A stretch of 27,617 nucleotides of DNA from an uncultured Mycoplasmatota bacterium (GCA_900557185.1 USRP01000012.1:1-27617), one strand, 5' to 3'; shown: positions 1-6,962, counted from the stretch's first letter. The notes: generated by a model not told the origin, from the letters alone. Made by a program: numbers and translations.

Positions 1-1
1 G

Positions 2-226
2 TTATATTACTTATACACGGGAACAGACTACTGGACCATGTCGCCGTCCCGCTTCAACTACTATTGGTCGCTTGCGGACGAGTTCCGCGTGACGTCTTCC
101 GGTGAGTTGGGCGTTTGGTTCAATGTGACGGATGGTTACGGCGTCCGCCCAGTGCTCAATCTGAACACAGAAAATCTAGAGTTCACAGGAACAGGAACGA
201 TGCAAGATCCGTATGTGATTGAATAA
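2..226 (+). CDS. C-terminal tail of a surface-type protein (5' end outside window)
   Basis: The reading frame is open from base 2 and ends at a TAA at 224-226, so this is the last 74 residues of a longer protein; an ATG at 38 is probably internal. The tail contains YWTMSPS, then a variable-looking stretch, then GVRPVLNL and a final DPYVIE. From memory, this YW-MSPS ... GVRPV-NL ... NPYVI ending is recurrent in large extracellular or prepilin-like proteins of gut Firmicutes and Mycoplasmatota (DUF6273-like), where it resembles a small C-type-lectin or FGE-like fold. Codons here end mostly in C or G (TCG, CCG, TCC, CGC, AAC), unlike every other gene in the window, and 81 of 140 bases in 31-170 are G or C. 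That suggests a transferred or hypervariable segment. Function (ligand binding at the surface) is inference; the rest of the gene is needed to judge. Confidence 0.6.
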   Translation, partial: LYYLYTGTDYWTMSPSRFNYYWSLADEFRVTSSGELGVWFNVTDGYGVRPVLNLNTENLEFTGTGTMQDPYVIE

Positions 227-228
227 AG

Positions 229-264
229 AGAGAATTGTCTTCTATGATGGAGGCAATTCTTTTT
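229..264 (+). terminator. Intrinsic terminator after the surface-protein tail
   Basis: The arm 231-242 pairs with 249-260 (12 pairs including two G-U, loop TATGAT) and is followed by a T run at 260-264. It begins four bases after the stop codon of the upstream frame. Confidence 0.75.
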
Positions 265-343
265 GTGGTGAAGAGATTAGAAATTGTTCTTTGAATTGAT
301 ATATGAAATATGATACACTAGTGTTTAGAAAGGTAGTTATATT

Positions 344-928
344 ATGAATGAGACAAAAATAAATACATTTACAAGAGAAATTAATTATATAAAAGGGGAA
401 AGGTATCGTGAAAATATTAAAAAGCTGATTTCTTATTTACCTGATTATTTTTTTGAGATTCCAGCGAGTTCGACAGGAAAGTATCATCCTCGTTATGCAT
501 TAGGAGAAGGGGGATTAGTACGTCATACGAAAGTGGCAGTAAGAATTGCCTATGAGCTTTTACATGATGAAAGTATTGGTTATCAATTTAAACCAGAAGA
601 AAAAGATATTATTTTAATGGCATTGTTATTACACGATGGATTAAAATGTGGGATAGAAAAAGAAAGATATACGAGATTTGATCATCCTTTACTAGTATGT
701 GAAATGATTGAAAGTCATCAAAATGATTTGACTTTAACAGAGCATGAAATAAAAGCGCTTACGAATATGATTTCTACGCATATGGGACCTTGGACGAAAG
801 ATTATCAAGGAAATGAAGTGTTAAAAGCACCATCTAATAAATATCAGAGATTTGTTCATATGTGTGACTTTTTAGCAAGTAAAAAGTTTTTAGAAGTACC
901 ATTTGACAAAAATGAAATTATCGGTTGA
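344..928 (+). CDS. HD-domain phosphohydrolase
   Basis: A 194-residue soluble protein with the metal-binding pattern of HD-superfamily hydrolases: H61 (GGLVRH), H97-D98 (LLLHD), H114 (FDHP), H146 (STHMGPW) and a late D174 (HMCDFLA). HD proteins hydrolyse phosphomonoesters or phosphodiesters, commonly of nucleotides; the substrate cannot be read from the sequence. An AAAGG at 329-333 lies 10 bases before the ATG. Upstream I see only a poor promoter candidate (TATGAT at 309-314 without a well-spaced -35). The last codons overlap the -35 box of the thyA promoter, so it directly precedes the thymidylate operon. A nucleotide-related role is a guess from that position. Confidence 0.85.
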   Translation: MNETKINTFTREINYIKGERYRENIKKLISYLPDYFFEIPASSTGKYHPRYALGEGGLVRHTKVAVRIAYELLHDESIGYQFKPEEKDIILMALLLHDGLKCGIEKERYTRFDHPLLVCEMIESHQNDLTLTEHEIKALTNMISTHMGPWTKDYQGNEVLKAPSNKYQRFVHMCDFLASKKFLEVPFDKNEIIG

Positions 929-953
929 CACGAACAAATGTTTTATATATAAT
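925..953 (+). promoter_or_regulatory. Consensus sigma-A promoter for thyA-folA-tmk
   Basis: TTGACA at 925-930 and TATAAT at 948-953 are both perfect hexamers separated by 17 bases. The -35 box overlaps the stop codon (926-928) of the HD-domain gene. Transcription should begin near 960, which favours the ATG at 977 as the thyA start. Confidence 0.88.
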
Positions 954-976
954 GAAGTTAGAGAGTAGGTGTGGAT

Positions 977-1879
977 ATGACAAAATGGGATCAACAATAC
1001 TATGATTTAACGAAAAGAATATTAGAAGAGGGAGTTCATCAAGAAAATAGAACAGGGATTGATACGATTAAGATTCCTTCTCATTATTTGCATTTTGATT
1101 TAAGTGAAGAATTTCCTGTATTGACGACGAAACAATTATTTTTTAGACAGGCTATTTTAGAGATGTTATGGATTTATCAAGTACAGTCGAATGATGTGAG
1201 ATGGTTACAAGATAGAAATGTTCATATTTGGGATGAATGGGAAGTAGATGAGAATGGATATTGGAATGCGATACAGAGAGTGAAAAGAGAAGATGGAAGT
1301 TTTGAAAAAGAACCGGTACATCGTTATATAGGAAAAGAATATGCACATACGATTGGAACAGCTTATGGATATATTGTATCGCAGTTAAAATTGATGGATC
1401 GCTTATTAGATGATTTAAAAAATCATCCGGAAGATCGTCGTATGGTGATGAGTTTATGGCAGGATGATTATTTAAAAACGGCTGTTTTACCTTCTTGTGT
1501 ATGGTCGAGTGAATGGGATGTAACAGATGGGAAGTTAAATGCTTGGGTACATCAGAGAAGTTGTGATGTTCCACTGGGATTACCATTTAATGTGACACAG
1601 TATGCAGTGCTGTTGAATTTGTTAGCTAAAGTAAATCATTTAGAGCCAGGAACTTTGGATTGGAGTATTAAAAATGCACATATCTATGAAAATCAGATTG
1701 ATGGGATTCGTGAACAAATGAAACGTTTTGAAATGAATGGTGGGTATGAAGCCCCAGAGTTGTGGTTGAATCCTGAGATTGATGACTTTTATGATTTTGA
1801 CCATTCAAAAGATTGCAAAGATATTAAAATAAAAAATTATAAACATATGGGACCAATTCGTTTCCCGCTAGCACAATAA
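977..1879 (+). CDS. thyA: Thymidylate synthase (ThyA)
   Basis: Methylates dUMP to dTMP using methylene-tetrahydrofolate, yielding dihydrofolate that the next gene product recycles. About 300 residues. Visible family features, in order: NRTG (dUMP phosphate region), LTTKQ, HIWDEW, HPEDRR (second phosphate-binding arginines), LPSCVW with the nucleophilic Cys (residue 174), RSCDVPLGLPFNV, HIYENQ and APELWLNPE. The Cys is followed by Val rather than the His of the E. coli type, which matches the Bacillus/phage phi3T branch of ThyA; the length, above the 264 of E. coli, also fits. A GTG at 971 would add two residues, but the AGG at 967-969 would then lie only one base away, so ATG 977 is preferred. 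The stop codon overlaps the folA start by one base (TAATG). Confidence 0.95.
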   Translation: MTKWDQQYYDLTKRILEEGVHQENRTGIDTIKIPSHYLHFDLSEEFPVLTTKQLFFRQAILEMLWIYQVQSNDVRWLQDRNVHIWDEWEVDENGYWNAIQRVKREDGSFEKEPVHRYIGKEYAHTIGTAYGYIVSQLKLMDRLLDDLKNHPEDRRMVMSLWQDDYLKTAVLPSCVWSSEWDVTDGKLNAWVHQRSCDVPLGLPFNVTQYAVLLNLLAKVNHLEPGTLDWSIKNAHIYENQIDGIREQMKRFEMNGGYEAPELWLNPEIDDFYDFDHSKDCKDIKIKNYKHMGPIRFPLAQ

Positions 1880-2370
1880 TGGAACAGCTATATTTAATTG
1901 CTGCAATTGGAGAGAATGGGGAATTAGGAAAGAATAATCGATTAATTTGGCATTTGAAAGATGATTTAAAGTTTTTTAAGGAGAAAACGATGGGCCATGC
2001 GATTGTAATGGGATATCAAACATTTTGTTCTTTATCGAAACAATTGCCAGGAAGAAAACATATTGTATTAACTCATAAAGAAATTTCTTTACCAGAGGGA
2101 GTGATGGTCTGTCATTCTCTACAGGAGTTGAAAGCATATCTAAAAGAACAAAATAAGACTTGTTATATTATTGGGGGAGCAAGTATTTATGAACAATTGA
2201 TTGATGATTGTGATAAAATGTATTTAACAAAGATAGATGCCAGTGATCCAGAGGCTGATATCTATTTTCCAAAATGGAATGAAGAAGATTTTGATGTTAC
2301 AGTATTAGATCAACATGTGGAAAATCAAATACGTTATAAACATTTAGAATATGTGAGGAAAAAAGTATGA
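1879..2370 (+). CDS. folA: Dihydrofolate reductase
   Basis: Reduces dihydrofolate to tetrahydrofolate with NADPH, closing the folate cycle opened by ThyA. 163 residues, the usual size. The N-terminal strand LIAAIGENGELG, the W24-to-F33 segment with catalytic D29 (equivalent to E. coli D27), PGRKHIVLT and the IIGGASIYEQL glycine pair are all in place. The segment around residues 44-48 reads MGYQT where most family members have MGRxT; that arginine normally contacts the NADPH 2'-phosphate, so cofactor binding may be altered (inference). The start overlaps the thyA stop by one base and the end overlaps tmk by four (ATGA), so the three genes are translationally coupled. Confidence 0.95.
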   Translation: MEQLYLIAAIGENGELGKNNRLIWHLKDDLKFFKEKTMGHAIVMGYQTFCSLSKQLPGRKHIVLTHKEISLPEGVMVCHSLQELKAYLKEQNKTCYIIGGASIYEQLIDDCDKMYLTKIDASDPEADIYFPKWNEEDFDVTVLDQHVENQIRYKHLEYVRKKV

Positions 2371-3041
2371 GAGGGAAGTTAATTGTGATTGAAGGAACAG
2401 ATTGTTCTGGAAAAGAAACACAAGCAAAATTATTAATTGAACATTTAAAAGAGCGTGGAATGAAAGTGGAAGTATTCAGTTTTCCAAATTATGATTCACC
2501 GACAGGAAGAATTATTGGAGGTCCTTTTTTAGGAAAAGCAACGATTTGTGATGGTTGGTTTCAAGAAGGAGCTGTATCTGTAGAACCCAAAGTTGCAGCC
2601 CTTTATTATGCAGCCGATAGAAGATATAATTTACCGAAAATTGAAGAGAAATTAAATCAGGGAATTTCGTTAATTTTAGATCGTTATGTGTATTCTAATA
2701 TGGCACATCAAGCAGGTAAAATAGAAGATACAAATGAGCGTATGAATATGTATGCTTGGTTAGATATTTTGGAATTTAAATTATTAGAATTACCAAAACC
2801 AGATATTGCGTTGTTTTTACACATGCCTGCTAAGTTTGCTAAAAAGTTGAAACAAAATCGCAATGAAATTCCTGATCAGTTAGAAAGTGATGAAGCATAT
2901 TTAAAGAAAGCAGAAAATGCGTATTTGGAACTGGCTAGCGTATATAAATGGAAAACAATTGAATGTGTGGAACAGAATCAATTGAAGTCGATTGAACAAA
3001 TTGGAAATGAAGTATTACAGGCAGTTTTAGAACATAAATAA
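2367..3041 (+). CDS. tmk: Thymidylate kinase (dTMP kinase)
   Basis: Phosphorylates dTMP to dTDP with ATP, the step after ThyA. 224 residues. It starts with KLIVIEGTDCSGKETQ, the P-loop (G10 to K16), has SFPNYDSPTGRII for the nucleotide-binding segment, and LILDRYVYSN (D105-R106-Y107), the DRY signature of the family. The P-loop residue after Lys is Glu17 rather than the usual Ser/Thr, a variant I associate with a divergent Firmicutes branch still annotated as dTMP kinase. It is the last gene of thyA-folA-tmk and is followed at once by a terminator. A four-base ATGA overlap with folA sets the start. Confidence 0.92.
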   Translation: MRGKLIVIEGTDCSGKETQAKLLIEHLKERGMKVEVFSFPNYDSPTGRIIGGPFLGKATICDGWFQEGAVSVEPKVAALYYAADRRYNLPKIEEKLNQGISLILDRYVYSNMAHQAGKIEDTNERMNMYAWLDILEFKLLELPKPDIALFLHMPAKFAKKLKQNRNEIPDQLESDEAYLKKAENAYLELASVYKWKTIECVEQNQLKSIEQIGNEVLQAVLEHK

Positions 3042-3074
3042 AGCACCTAGCTACGGCTAAGTGCTTTGTTTTTT
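3041..3074 (+). terminator. Intrinsic terminator after tmk, shared with the opposing gene
   Basis: AAGCAC (3041-3046) pairs with GTGCTT (3061-3066) and TAGC (3048-3051) with GCTA (3056-3059), leaving a four-base TACG loop. A T-rich run follows (3067-3074). It spans the stop codon of the minus-strand gene ending at 3047, so it may serve both strands, though the minus-strand T run is weak. Confidence 0.85.
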
Positions 3075-3925
3075 ACTTTGACGAACTTTTTTAAGTTTGG
3101 AATATTTGGTACTGGTGTTGTCTCATAGTTTTCTAATAATTGTAATAGATATTGGGCGACTTGAGGGTCTTGTACTTCAGTGTTAGAAAATAATTGATAA
3201 CAGAGACTTTGAAAGTCAATTTCTGTTTGTAAGCCAAACGATTGAAAAAAGCGATGTATGATTTCGGGATGATTTGTTTGATAACAAAAACTTGCTAGAA
3301 GATCGAGGCTTGTACAATCATAAAAATAATAAGATAATAAAGCTATAAAGTCACTATTGGGATGGAATAGAAAATTACTTTGATAGACATTTGGTAAACG
3401 TTTTTGATGGAGTAAATATAATTTAGGATCGACAATCATTGCCGGAAGTTCTTTGACTTGAGCATGGACTAAATTGGTACAATAAATCTCACTTGTATCT
3501 GGATTAATCATGAGATGGGTATCCCAGAATAAAGAAGGGATAGTGATACGATATTGATGTACTTCTTTTATGATTCGATTAATTTGTAAATAATAGTCAG
3601 TTAATGAATCGAGATTATTTTGATGACTTTTTAAATATGTTTTGAAATCTTTATAAGTATGTATGTTTGTTTCATATCCGAGATATTGATTGGTTTTAGA
3701 ATCAAATAATAGAGCAGAAGGAAGTAACAGATGATTATTTTCAATGGTTTCTAAATAATTTAATTTCTCGAAATCAAGGAATAAAGAACGGGGAGATTGT
3801 TTTAAAAATGATTCTTGATAGATTTCAAAAAGAGCATGTGAAAACTGATAGACAGTTTTGAGTTGATCTTGTTGTTTAATCCTCGCATACTTTAAATCAT
3901 TTTTATTAATAAATTTTTTGTCCAT
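3047..3925 (-). CDS. Unknown protein, possible degenerate kinase-fold (pseudokinase-like), copy 2
   Basis: A 292-residue protein with no signal peptide or membrane segment, homologous to its upstream neighbour (3938-4825). Shared blocks: LLFDSKTNQYLGYE (73-85), a helix ending in H123 then TIPSLFWDTHLMI (128-140), EIYCTNLVHAQV (146-157) and FHPNSD. This order resembles the hinge (P-x-x-L-x-x-D ... x-GY), catalytic loop (H-x-x-G-I-x-x-x-D-L-x-x-x-N-I-L-I) and metal-binding strand (x-I-D-x-D-x-x-Q-V) of small bacterial kinase-like proteins. The catalytic Asp, Asn and DFG-Asp positions hold S, H and N or similar, so catalysis is unlikely. The fold assignment is inference. The ribosome site TAAAGGAG overlaps the stop codon of the upstream copy, so the two genes form one transcript. 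Confidence 0.7.
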   Translation of the reverse strand: MDKKFINKNDLKYARIKQQDQLKTVYQFSHALFEIYQESFLKQSPRSLFLDFEKLNYLETIENNHLLLPSALLFDSKTNQYLGYETNIHTYKDFKTYLKSHQNNLDSLTDYYLQINRIIKEVHQYRITIPSLFWDTHLMINPDTSEIYCTNLVHAQVKELPAMIVDPKLYLLHQKRLPNVYQSNFLFHPNSDFIALLSYYFYDCTSLDLLASFCYQTNHPEIIHRFFQSFGLQTEIDFQSLCYQLFSNTEVQDPQVAQYLLQLLENYETTPVPNIPNLKKFVKVKNKALSRS

Positions 3926-3937
3926 AACAAATCTCCT

Positions 3938-4825
3938 TTACATCATCCATCTTTTTCTTTTTACAAATTGTGTTCCGTGATCTAATTGATAATTACATTC
4001 TAATTTTTCAATATATGGATAAGCATCTTCTACATAGCTTCTGTTTTCTTCAAATAAATAGATATGTTTGAGATATTGATATAAATCATTCTCATCACTT
4101 AAGCCATGTTGTTTTAAAATCTTTCTTAGTGTTTGTTCACAAGAGTTACCTAATTCTTCTTGTTCAATGATTTCATGAGATAGATTTAATCCCAATGTAT
4201 AAATAAAAAATTGATTGATTAAATTTAATTGATCAAAGTTTGGATGATATAAATTTTTCTGACTGTCAAAGTATTTAATAGAACCATAGATACGTTCTAA
4301 TATTCTGTAATCATTTAAAAATGGATTAATATGAATGGATTGATAATTTTCAACCTGTAGTGTATCGACACCAGATAAGTAGAGTGATTCTTTTTTGACA
4401 TCATAAATAATCGAATGATCAGAGAATAAGTTTGGGAATACGATATTTAATTGATGTCCTTTTTGAATCAGACGATCTAATTCTTGAAAATAAATAGAAA
4501 TGGTTGTTAATTTATCGTATTCTGGAATTTCTCTTAATTGATTAGCAAATGACTGTTTTTTATATTTGCTTTCTGAATAACCTAAATATTCGTGATTTTG
4601 TTTTTTATCAAAAATTAATTCTTTTGTCTTTAGAAATTGTTGAAAGTCTTTCATTTCATTTAGTATTTGTAACTTTTCTGGTTCAGTTTCTTTTAGATAA
4701 AAGAAATTTTTATCTTCACAATCTAAAATGCGATAATAATGTTGTTTATCTTCTAATACTTTATGAGAAAAAGAGGTGTATGCGAATTTTGAAAAATCAT
4801 CTTGATTATGATATACAATTTCCAT
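3938..4825 (-). CDS. Unknown protein, possible degenerate kinase-fold (pseudokinase-like), copy 1
   Basis: A 295-residue soluble protein and the first gene of a two-gene minus-strand operon with the paralogue ending at 3047. Matching blocks are LIFDKKQNHEYLGYS (70-84), GHQLNIVFPNLFSDHSIIYD (123-142), ESLYLSGVDTLQV (146-158) and YHPNFDQ. Threaded onto a bacterial kinase-like fold, the catalytic-loop Asp and Asn positions are replaced (N and H), and the DFG-Asp position is Gly, leaving one downstream Asp. Overall identity between the two copies is low, so the duplication is old. GAGAGGTGG precedes the ATG. Role unknown; a scaffold or regulatory pseudokinase is one option, a chance resemblance another. 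Confidence 0.72.
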   Translation of the reverse strand: MEIVYHNQDDFSKFAYTSFSHKVLEDKQHYYRILDCEDKNFFYLKETEPEKLQILNEMKDFQQFLKTKELIFDKKQNHEYLGYSESKYKKQSFANQLREIPEYDKLTTISIYFQELDRLIQKGHQLNIVFPNLFSDHSIIYDVKKESLYLSGVDTLQVENYQSIHINPFLNDYRILERIYGSIKYFDSQKNLYHPNFDQLNLINQFFIYTLGLNLSHEIIEQEELGNSCEQTLRKILKQHGLSDENDLYQYLKHIYLFEENRSYVEDAYPYIEKLECNYQLDHGTQFVKRKRWMM

Positions 4826-4851
4826 AACATACCACCTCTCACCTTGAATTT

Positions 4852-4880
4852 ATTATAAAAAAGTTAGAAAACTTTGTCAA
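4852..4880 (-). promoter_or_regulatory. Consensus sigma-A promoter for the paralogue pair
   Basis: On the minus strand TTGACA (4875-4880) and TATAAT (4852-4857) are perfect hexamers with a 17-base spacer. Transcription would start about 20 bases before the ATG at 4825. No equally good promoter for the divergent phosphodiesterase gene was found in the same 84-base gap. Confidence 0.87.
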
Positions 4881-4909
4881 TCATTACATAAAATTAGATA
4901 GGTGATTTT

Positions 4910-5617
4910 ATGATAATTGCCCATCGTGGAAACTATGAACATAGTCCTTTTGCCGAAAATTCGATAGAGGCATTAACAACTGCTTTAAAAAAAGACTATA
5001 TTCAAGGTGTGGAATTAGATGTACGGATGACAAAAGATCATGTTTTAGTGATTCATCATAATGCGACGATTGATCATACAAGTGATGGTAAGGGCATTCT
5101 TTCGACGATGACATTACATGAATTATATCAATACAATTTTGGGACAACCAAACATCCTAGTAAGATTGCGACATTACAGAATTTTTTAGATGTTATTGAT
5201 ACTGATAAAGAAATTTTAATAGAATTAAAAGATGGGGGAGAAAATAATCAGATATACATAAAAAAAGTAGGTGACTTATTAAGAAAGTACCCACATATTC
5301 ATATTAAGATTTGTAGTTTTTCTGATGCTCTTTTGCGTCATCTTCGGAAACAGTATCCTGAGTTTCAATTAGGTAAAATTACATTTTTAAAAGAACAGGT
5401 GTTACCTTCTTATGTCCAATTTTTATCTATTTATCATAAGACAATTGAATCAGATATAAAGTATCCATATTATGTGTGGACAATTACGAAAAAGAAAGAA
5501 CTTGCTTCTATTAAGAAACGATGTAATCATAATTGTCAGGGATTGATTACCGATATTCCAAAAACAGTTGCTTCTTATTTTAAAAATCATAGTGATAACC
5601 ACCACAAACAGGAGTAG
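4910..5617 (+). CDS. Glycerophosphodiester phosphodiesterase, short cytosolic form
   Basis: Hydrolyses glycerophosphodiesters, for example from phospholipid or teichoic-acid turnover, to glycerol-3-phosphate and an alcohol. 235 residues with the GDPD set: H5-R6 (AHRGN), E16-N17-S18, E35 and D37 (VELDVRMTKD), the second catalytic His at 49 followed by an ATIDHTSDGKG loop, and ILIELK near residue 100. There is no signal peptide, so it should be cytosolic (UgpQ-like). AGGTG at 4900-4904 sits five bases before the ATG. Its last 38 bases overlap the convergent UPF0316 gene. A second GDPD lies at 17387-18283 with the same TKDHVLV segment. Confidence 0.93.
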   Translation: MIIAHRGNYEHSPFAENSIEALTTALKKDYIQGVELDVRMTKDHVLVIHHNATIDHTSDGKGILSTMTLHELYQYNFGTTKHPSKIATLQNFLDVIDTDKEILIELKDGGENNQIYIKKVGDLLRKYPHIHIKICSFSDALLRHLRKQYPEFQLGKITFLKEQVLPSYVQFLSIYHKTIESDIKYPYYVWTITKKKELASIKKRCNHNCQGLITDIPKTVASYFKNHSDNHHKQE

Positions 5618-6095
5618 CTTTTTCTGTTACAATCATCGCATTCGCATCTACTTTTTGAATGATGTTAGATATTTGTTCTCTTTTTTTACGTTTTGATAAA
5701 ATCATTAATACATACTTTTGATTATCTTTGCCAATGGCTTTCATACTGGTAACTGCAAATTGTTGTTTTCTTAGTTCATCTGTAATTTGTTTTCCATATT
5801 CATATTCGACAATGACCGTAAATAAATAATGACCAAGCGCAATTTTTTCTTCTAAGATGCTCCCTAAGTAAGATCCAGCAAAACTACCTAACGCGAATAC
5901 AACAATTTTAAAAGTGTCTTTTTGAATATTGGTAACAACGACTCCTGTTACTAATACCCATACTAAAGCGACAGCAAATTGTAAAACAGCACCGATAAAT
6001 TTTTTTCCATTCGCTACCACAATAAGTCGTAATGTGGCGAGTGTATTTTCGATTATTTTGGAAGCGAAGATCATAAAGTATAACAAGGGTTTCAC
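5580..6095 (-). CDS. UPF0316 membrane protein (DUF5698 plus DUF2179)
   Basis: 171 residues matching the architecture of Bacillus YebE-type UPF0316 proteins: about three hydrophobic segments in the first 85 residues (IVVANGKKFIGAVLQF, then VALVWVLVTGVVV, then the glycine-rich FALGSFAGSYLGSILEEKIALG typical of the family), followed by a soluble DUF2179 domain (FTVIVEYEYGKQITDELR ... VTEKATPVCGGYHYDF). Biochemical role is not established. The start is unclear: the GTG at 6095 is only one base from the AAGGAG, while an in-frame TTG at 6086 lies 10 bases from it and an ATG at 6074 lies further away. It overlaps the phosphodiesterase gene tail-to-tail by 38 bases. Confidence 0.9.
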   Translation of the reverse strand: MKPLLYFMIFASKIIENTLATLRLIVVANGKKFIGAVLQFAVALVWVLVTGVVVTNIQKDTFKIVVFALGSFAGSYLGSILEEKIALGHYLFTVIVEYEYGKQITDELRKQQFAVTSMKAIGKDNQKYVLMILSKRKKREQISNIIQKVDANAMIVTEKATPVCGGYHYDF

Positions 6096-6140
6096 ACTCC
6101 TTTTTGTTAGTATGTGAATAAAAATGATATCTCATACGAT

Positions 6141-6169
6141 TTGTACTTGTTTTTTTGTTATGGTATACT
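6141..6169 (+). promoter_or_regulatory. Extended -10 promoter for the CmpB-like gene
   Basis: TTGTAC (6141-6146), a 17-base spacer, then TGG-TATACT (6161-6169), an extended -10. Because this lies inside the longest possible open frame starting at 6114, the real start must be downstream, at 6180 or 6192. Confidence 0.78.
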
Positions 6170-6191
6170 ACTACTAGACATGAGGGGTATT

Positions 6192-6866
6192 ATGAAGAAA
6201 GAACAATCAACCATTAAAAAATTTCCAAGTGGCTATTGTTTTACAACCATCTTTGTCTTATTTGTTGTAGGATGTTTTCTTGGAACTTGTTATGAAGAAA
6301 TATTAACTTTTACCAAAAAAGGAATATGGGAATCTCGTCAAGGATTGATTTATGGACCATTTAATCCGGTTTATGGAATTGGTGTCATCATCTTTGTGAT
6401 TCTATTAGGAAAACACGATGCCAAGAGGGATTGGTATTATACTTATTTTTATTGTTGTTTACTAGGTGGAGCAACAGAATATATTTTAAACTGGGCCCAA
6501 GAAGTTATTTTTCACACGCATTCGTGGGATTATAGTCATCATCTATTAAATATTGGAGGAAGAACGACCATTCCATTTATGTTATTCTGGGGAATCTTAG
6601 GTTTATTTGTATTAAAAATATTATATCCATTTGTCTCTCATTTATTAGGAAAATTATCATATCGGCTGGGTTATATTTTATTTACGTTTCTCTTTCTGTT
6701 TATGATATTCGATATTATTGTTTCAATATGTGCGACATATCGTTGTACCATGAGACATGAGGGTAAAAAACCGATGACTGTGATTGGAGAATTATGTGAT
6801 CGATATTATCCAGATGAGTATTTGAGAAAAATATATCCAAATGCGAAAATAAAAAAAGAACAATAG
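6192..6866 (+). CDS. Integral membrane protein, CmpB / putative ABC-transporter type IV family
   Basis: 225 residues with about five membrane segments. The signature of the PF06541 family is clear: an early GCFLGTCYEE, then SRQGLIYGPFNPVYGIG, then GGATEYILNW, then WDYSHHLLNIGGRTTIPFMLFWG. The biochemical function is not known; despite the family name no ATPase partner is next to it. GAGGGG at 6182-6187 precedes the ATG at 6192; an ATG at 6180 would add four residues (MRGI). It has its own promoter and a strong terminator, so it is probably monocistronic. Confidence 0.85.
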   Translation: MKKEQSTIKKFPSGYCFTTIFVLFVVGCFLGTCYEEILTFTKKGIWESRQGLIYGPFNPVYGIGVIIFVILLGKHDAKRDWYYTYFYCCLLGGATEYILNWAQEVIFHTHSWDYSHHLLNIGGRTTIPFMLFWGILGLFVLKILYPFVSHLLGKLSYRLGYILFTFLFLFMIFDIIVSICATYRCTMRHEGKKPMTVIGELCDRYYPDEYLRKIYPNAKIKKEQ

Positions 6867-6896
6867 GCTGAAAAAAGTCAGGAAAGAACAGAATTC

Positions 6897-6926
6897 ATGA
6901 TATGTTATTTTAACATATCATTTTTT
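6897..6926 (+). terminator. Intrinsic terminator after the CmpB-like gene
   Basis: An 11-base perfect stem (6897-6907 with 6911-6921, loop TTT) is followed by a run of T to 6926. The right arm and T run lie in the spacer and -35 region of the next promoter. Confidence 0.85.
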
Positions 6927-6927
6927 A

Positions 6928-6936
6928 TGCTATAAT
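6928..6936 (+). promoter_or_regulatory. Extended -10 promoter of the surface-glycan cluster
   Basis: TGC-TATAAT (6928-6936) is a perfect extended -10. The -35 position (6908-6913, TTTTAA) is poor and falls within the terminator hairpin, consistent with an extended -10 promoter. AGAAGGAG at 6948-6955 follows, seven bases before the next ATG. Confidence 0.7.
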
Positions 6937-6962
6937 GAACTTGTTATAGAAGGAGTATACGT

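Noticed and set aside
2..226. A confirmed diversity-generating retroelement
   Set aside because: Only a candidate variable segment is visible; no template repeat, accessory gene or reverse transcriptase is in the window, so it is kept as a hypothesis in findings.
971..976. GTG at 971 as the thyA start
   Set aside because: The AGG at 967-969 would be one base away; the ATG at 977 has correct spacing and matches the family N-terminus.
1152..1586. Minus-strand open frame of 144 codons inside thyA
   Set aside because: It lies wholly within a conserved enzyme gene, has His/Leu/Ser-rich antisense composition and no ribosome site.
6114..6191. Start of the CmpB-like protein at 6114
   Set aside because: The promoter (6141-6169) lies inside this extension, and GAGGGG precedes ATG 6192.
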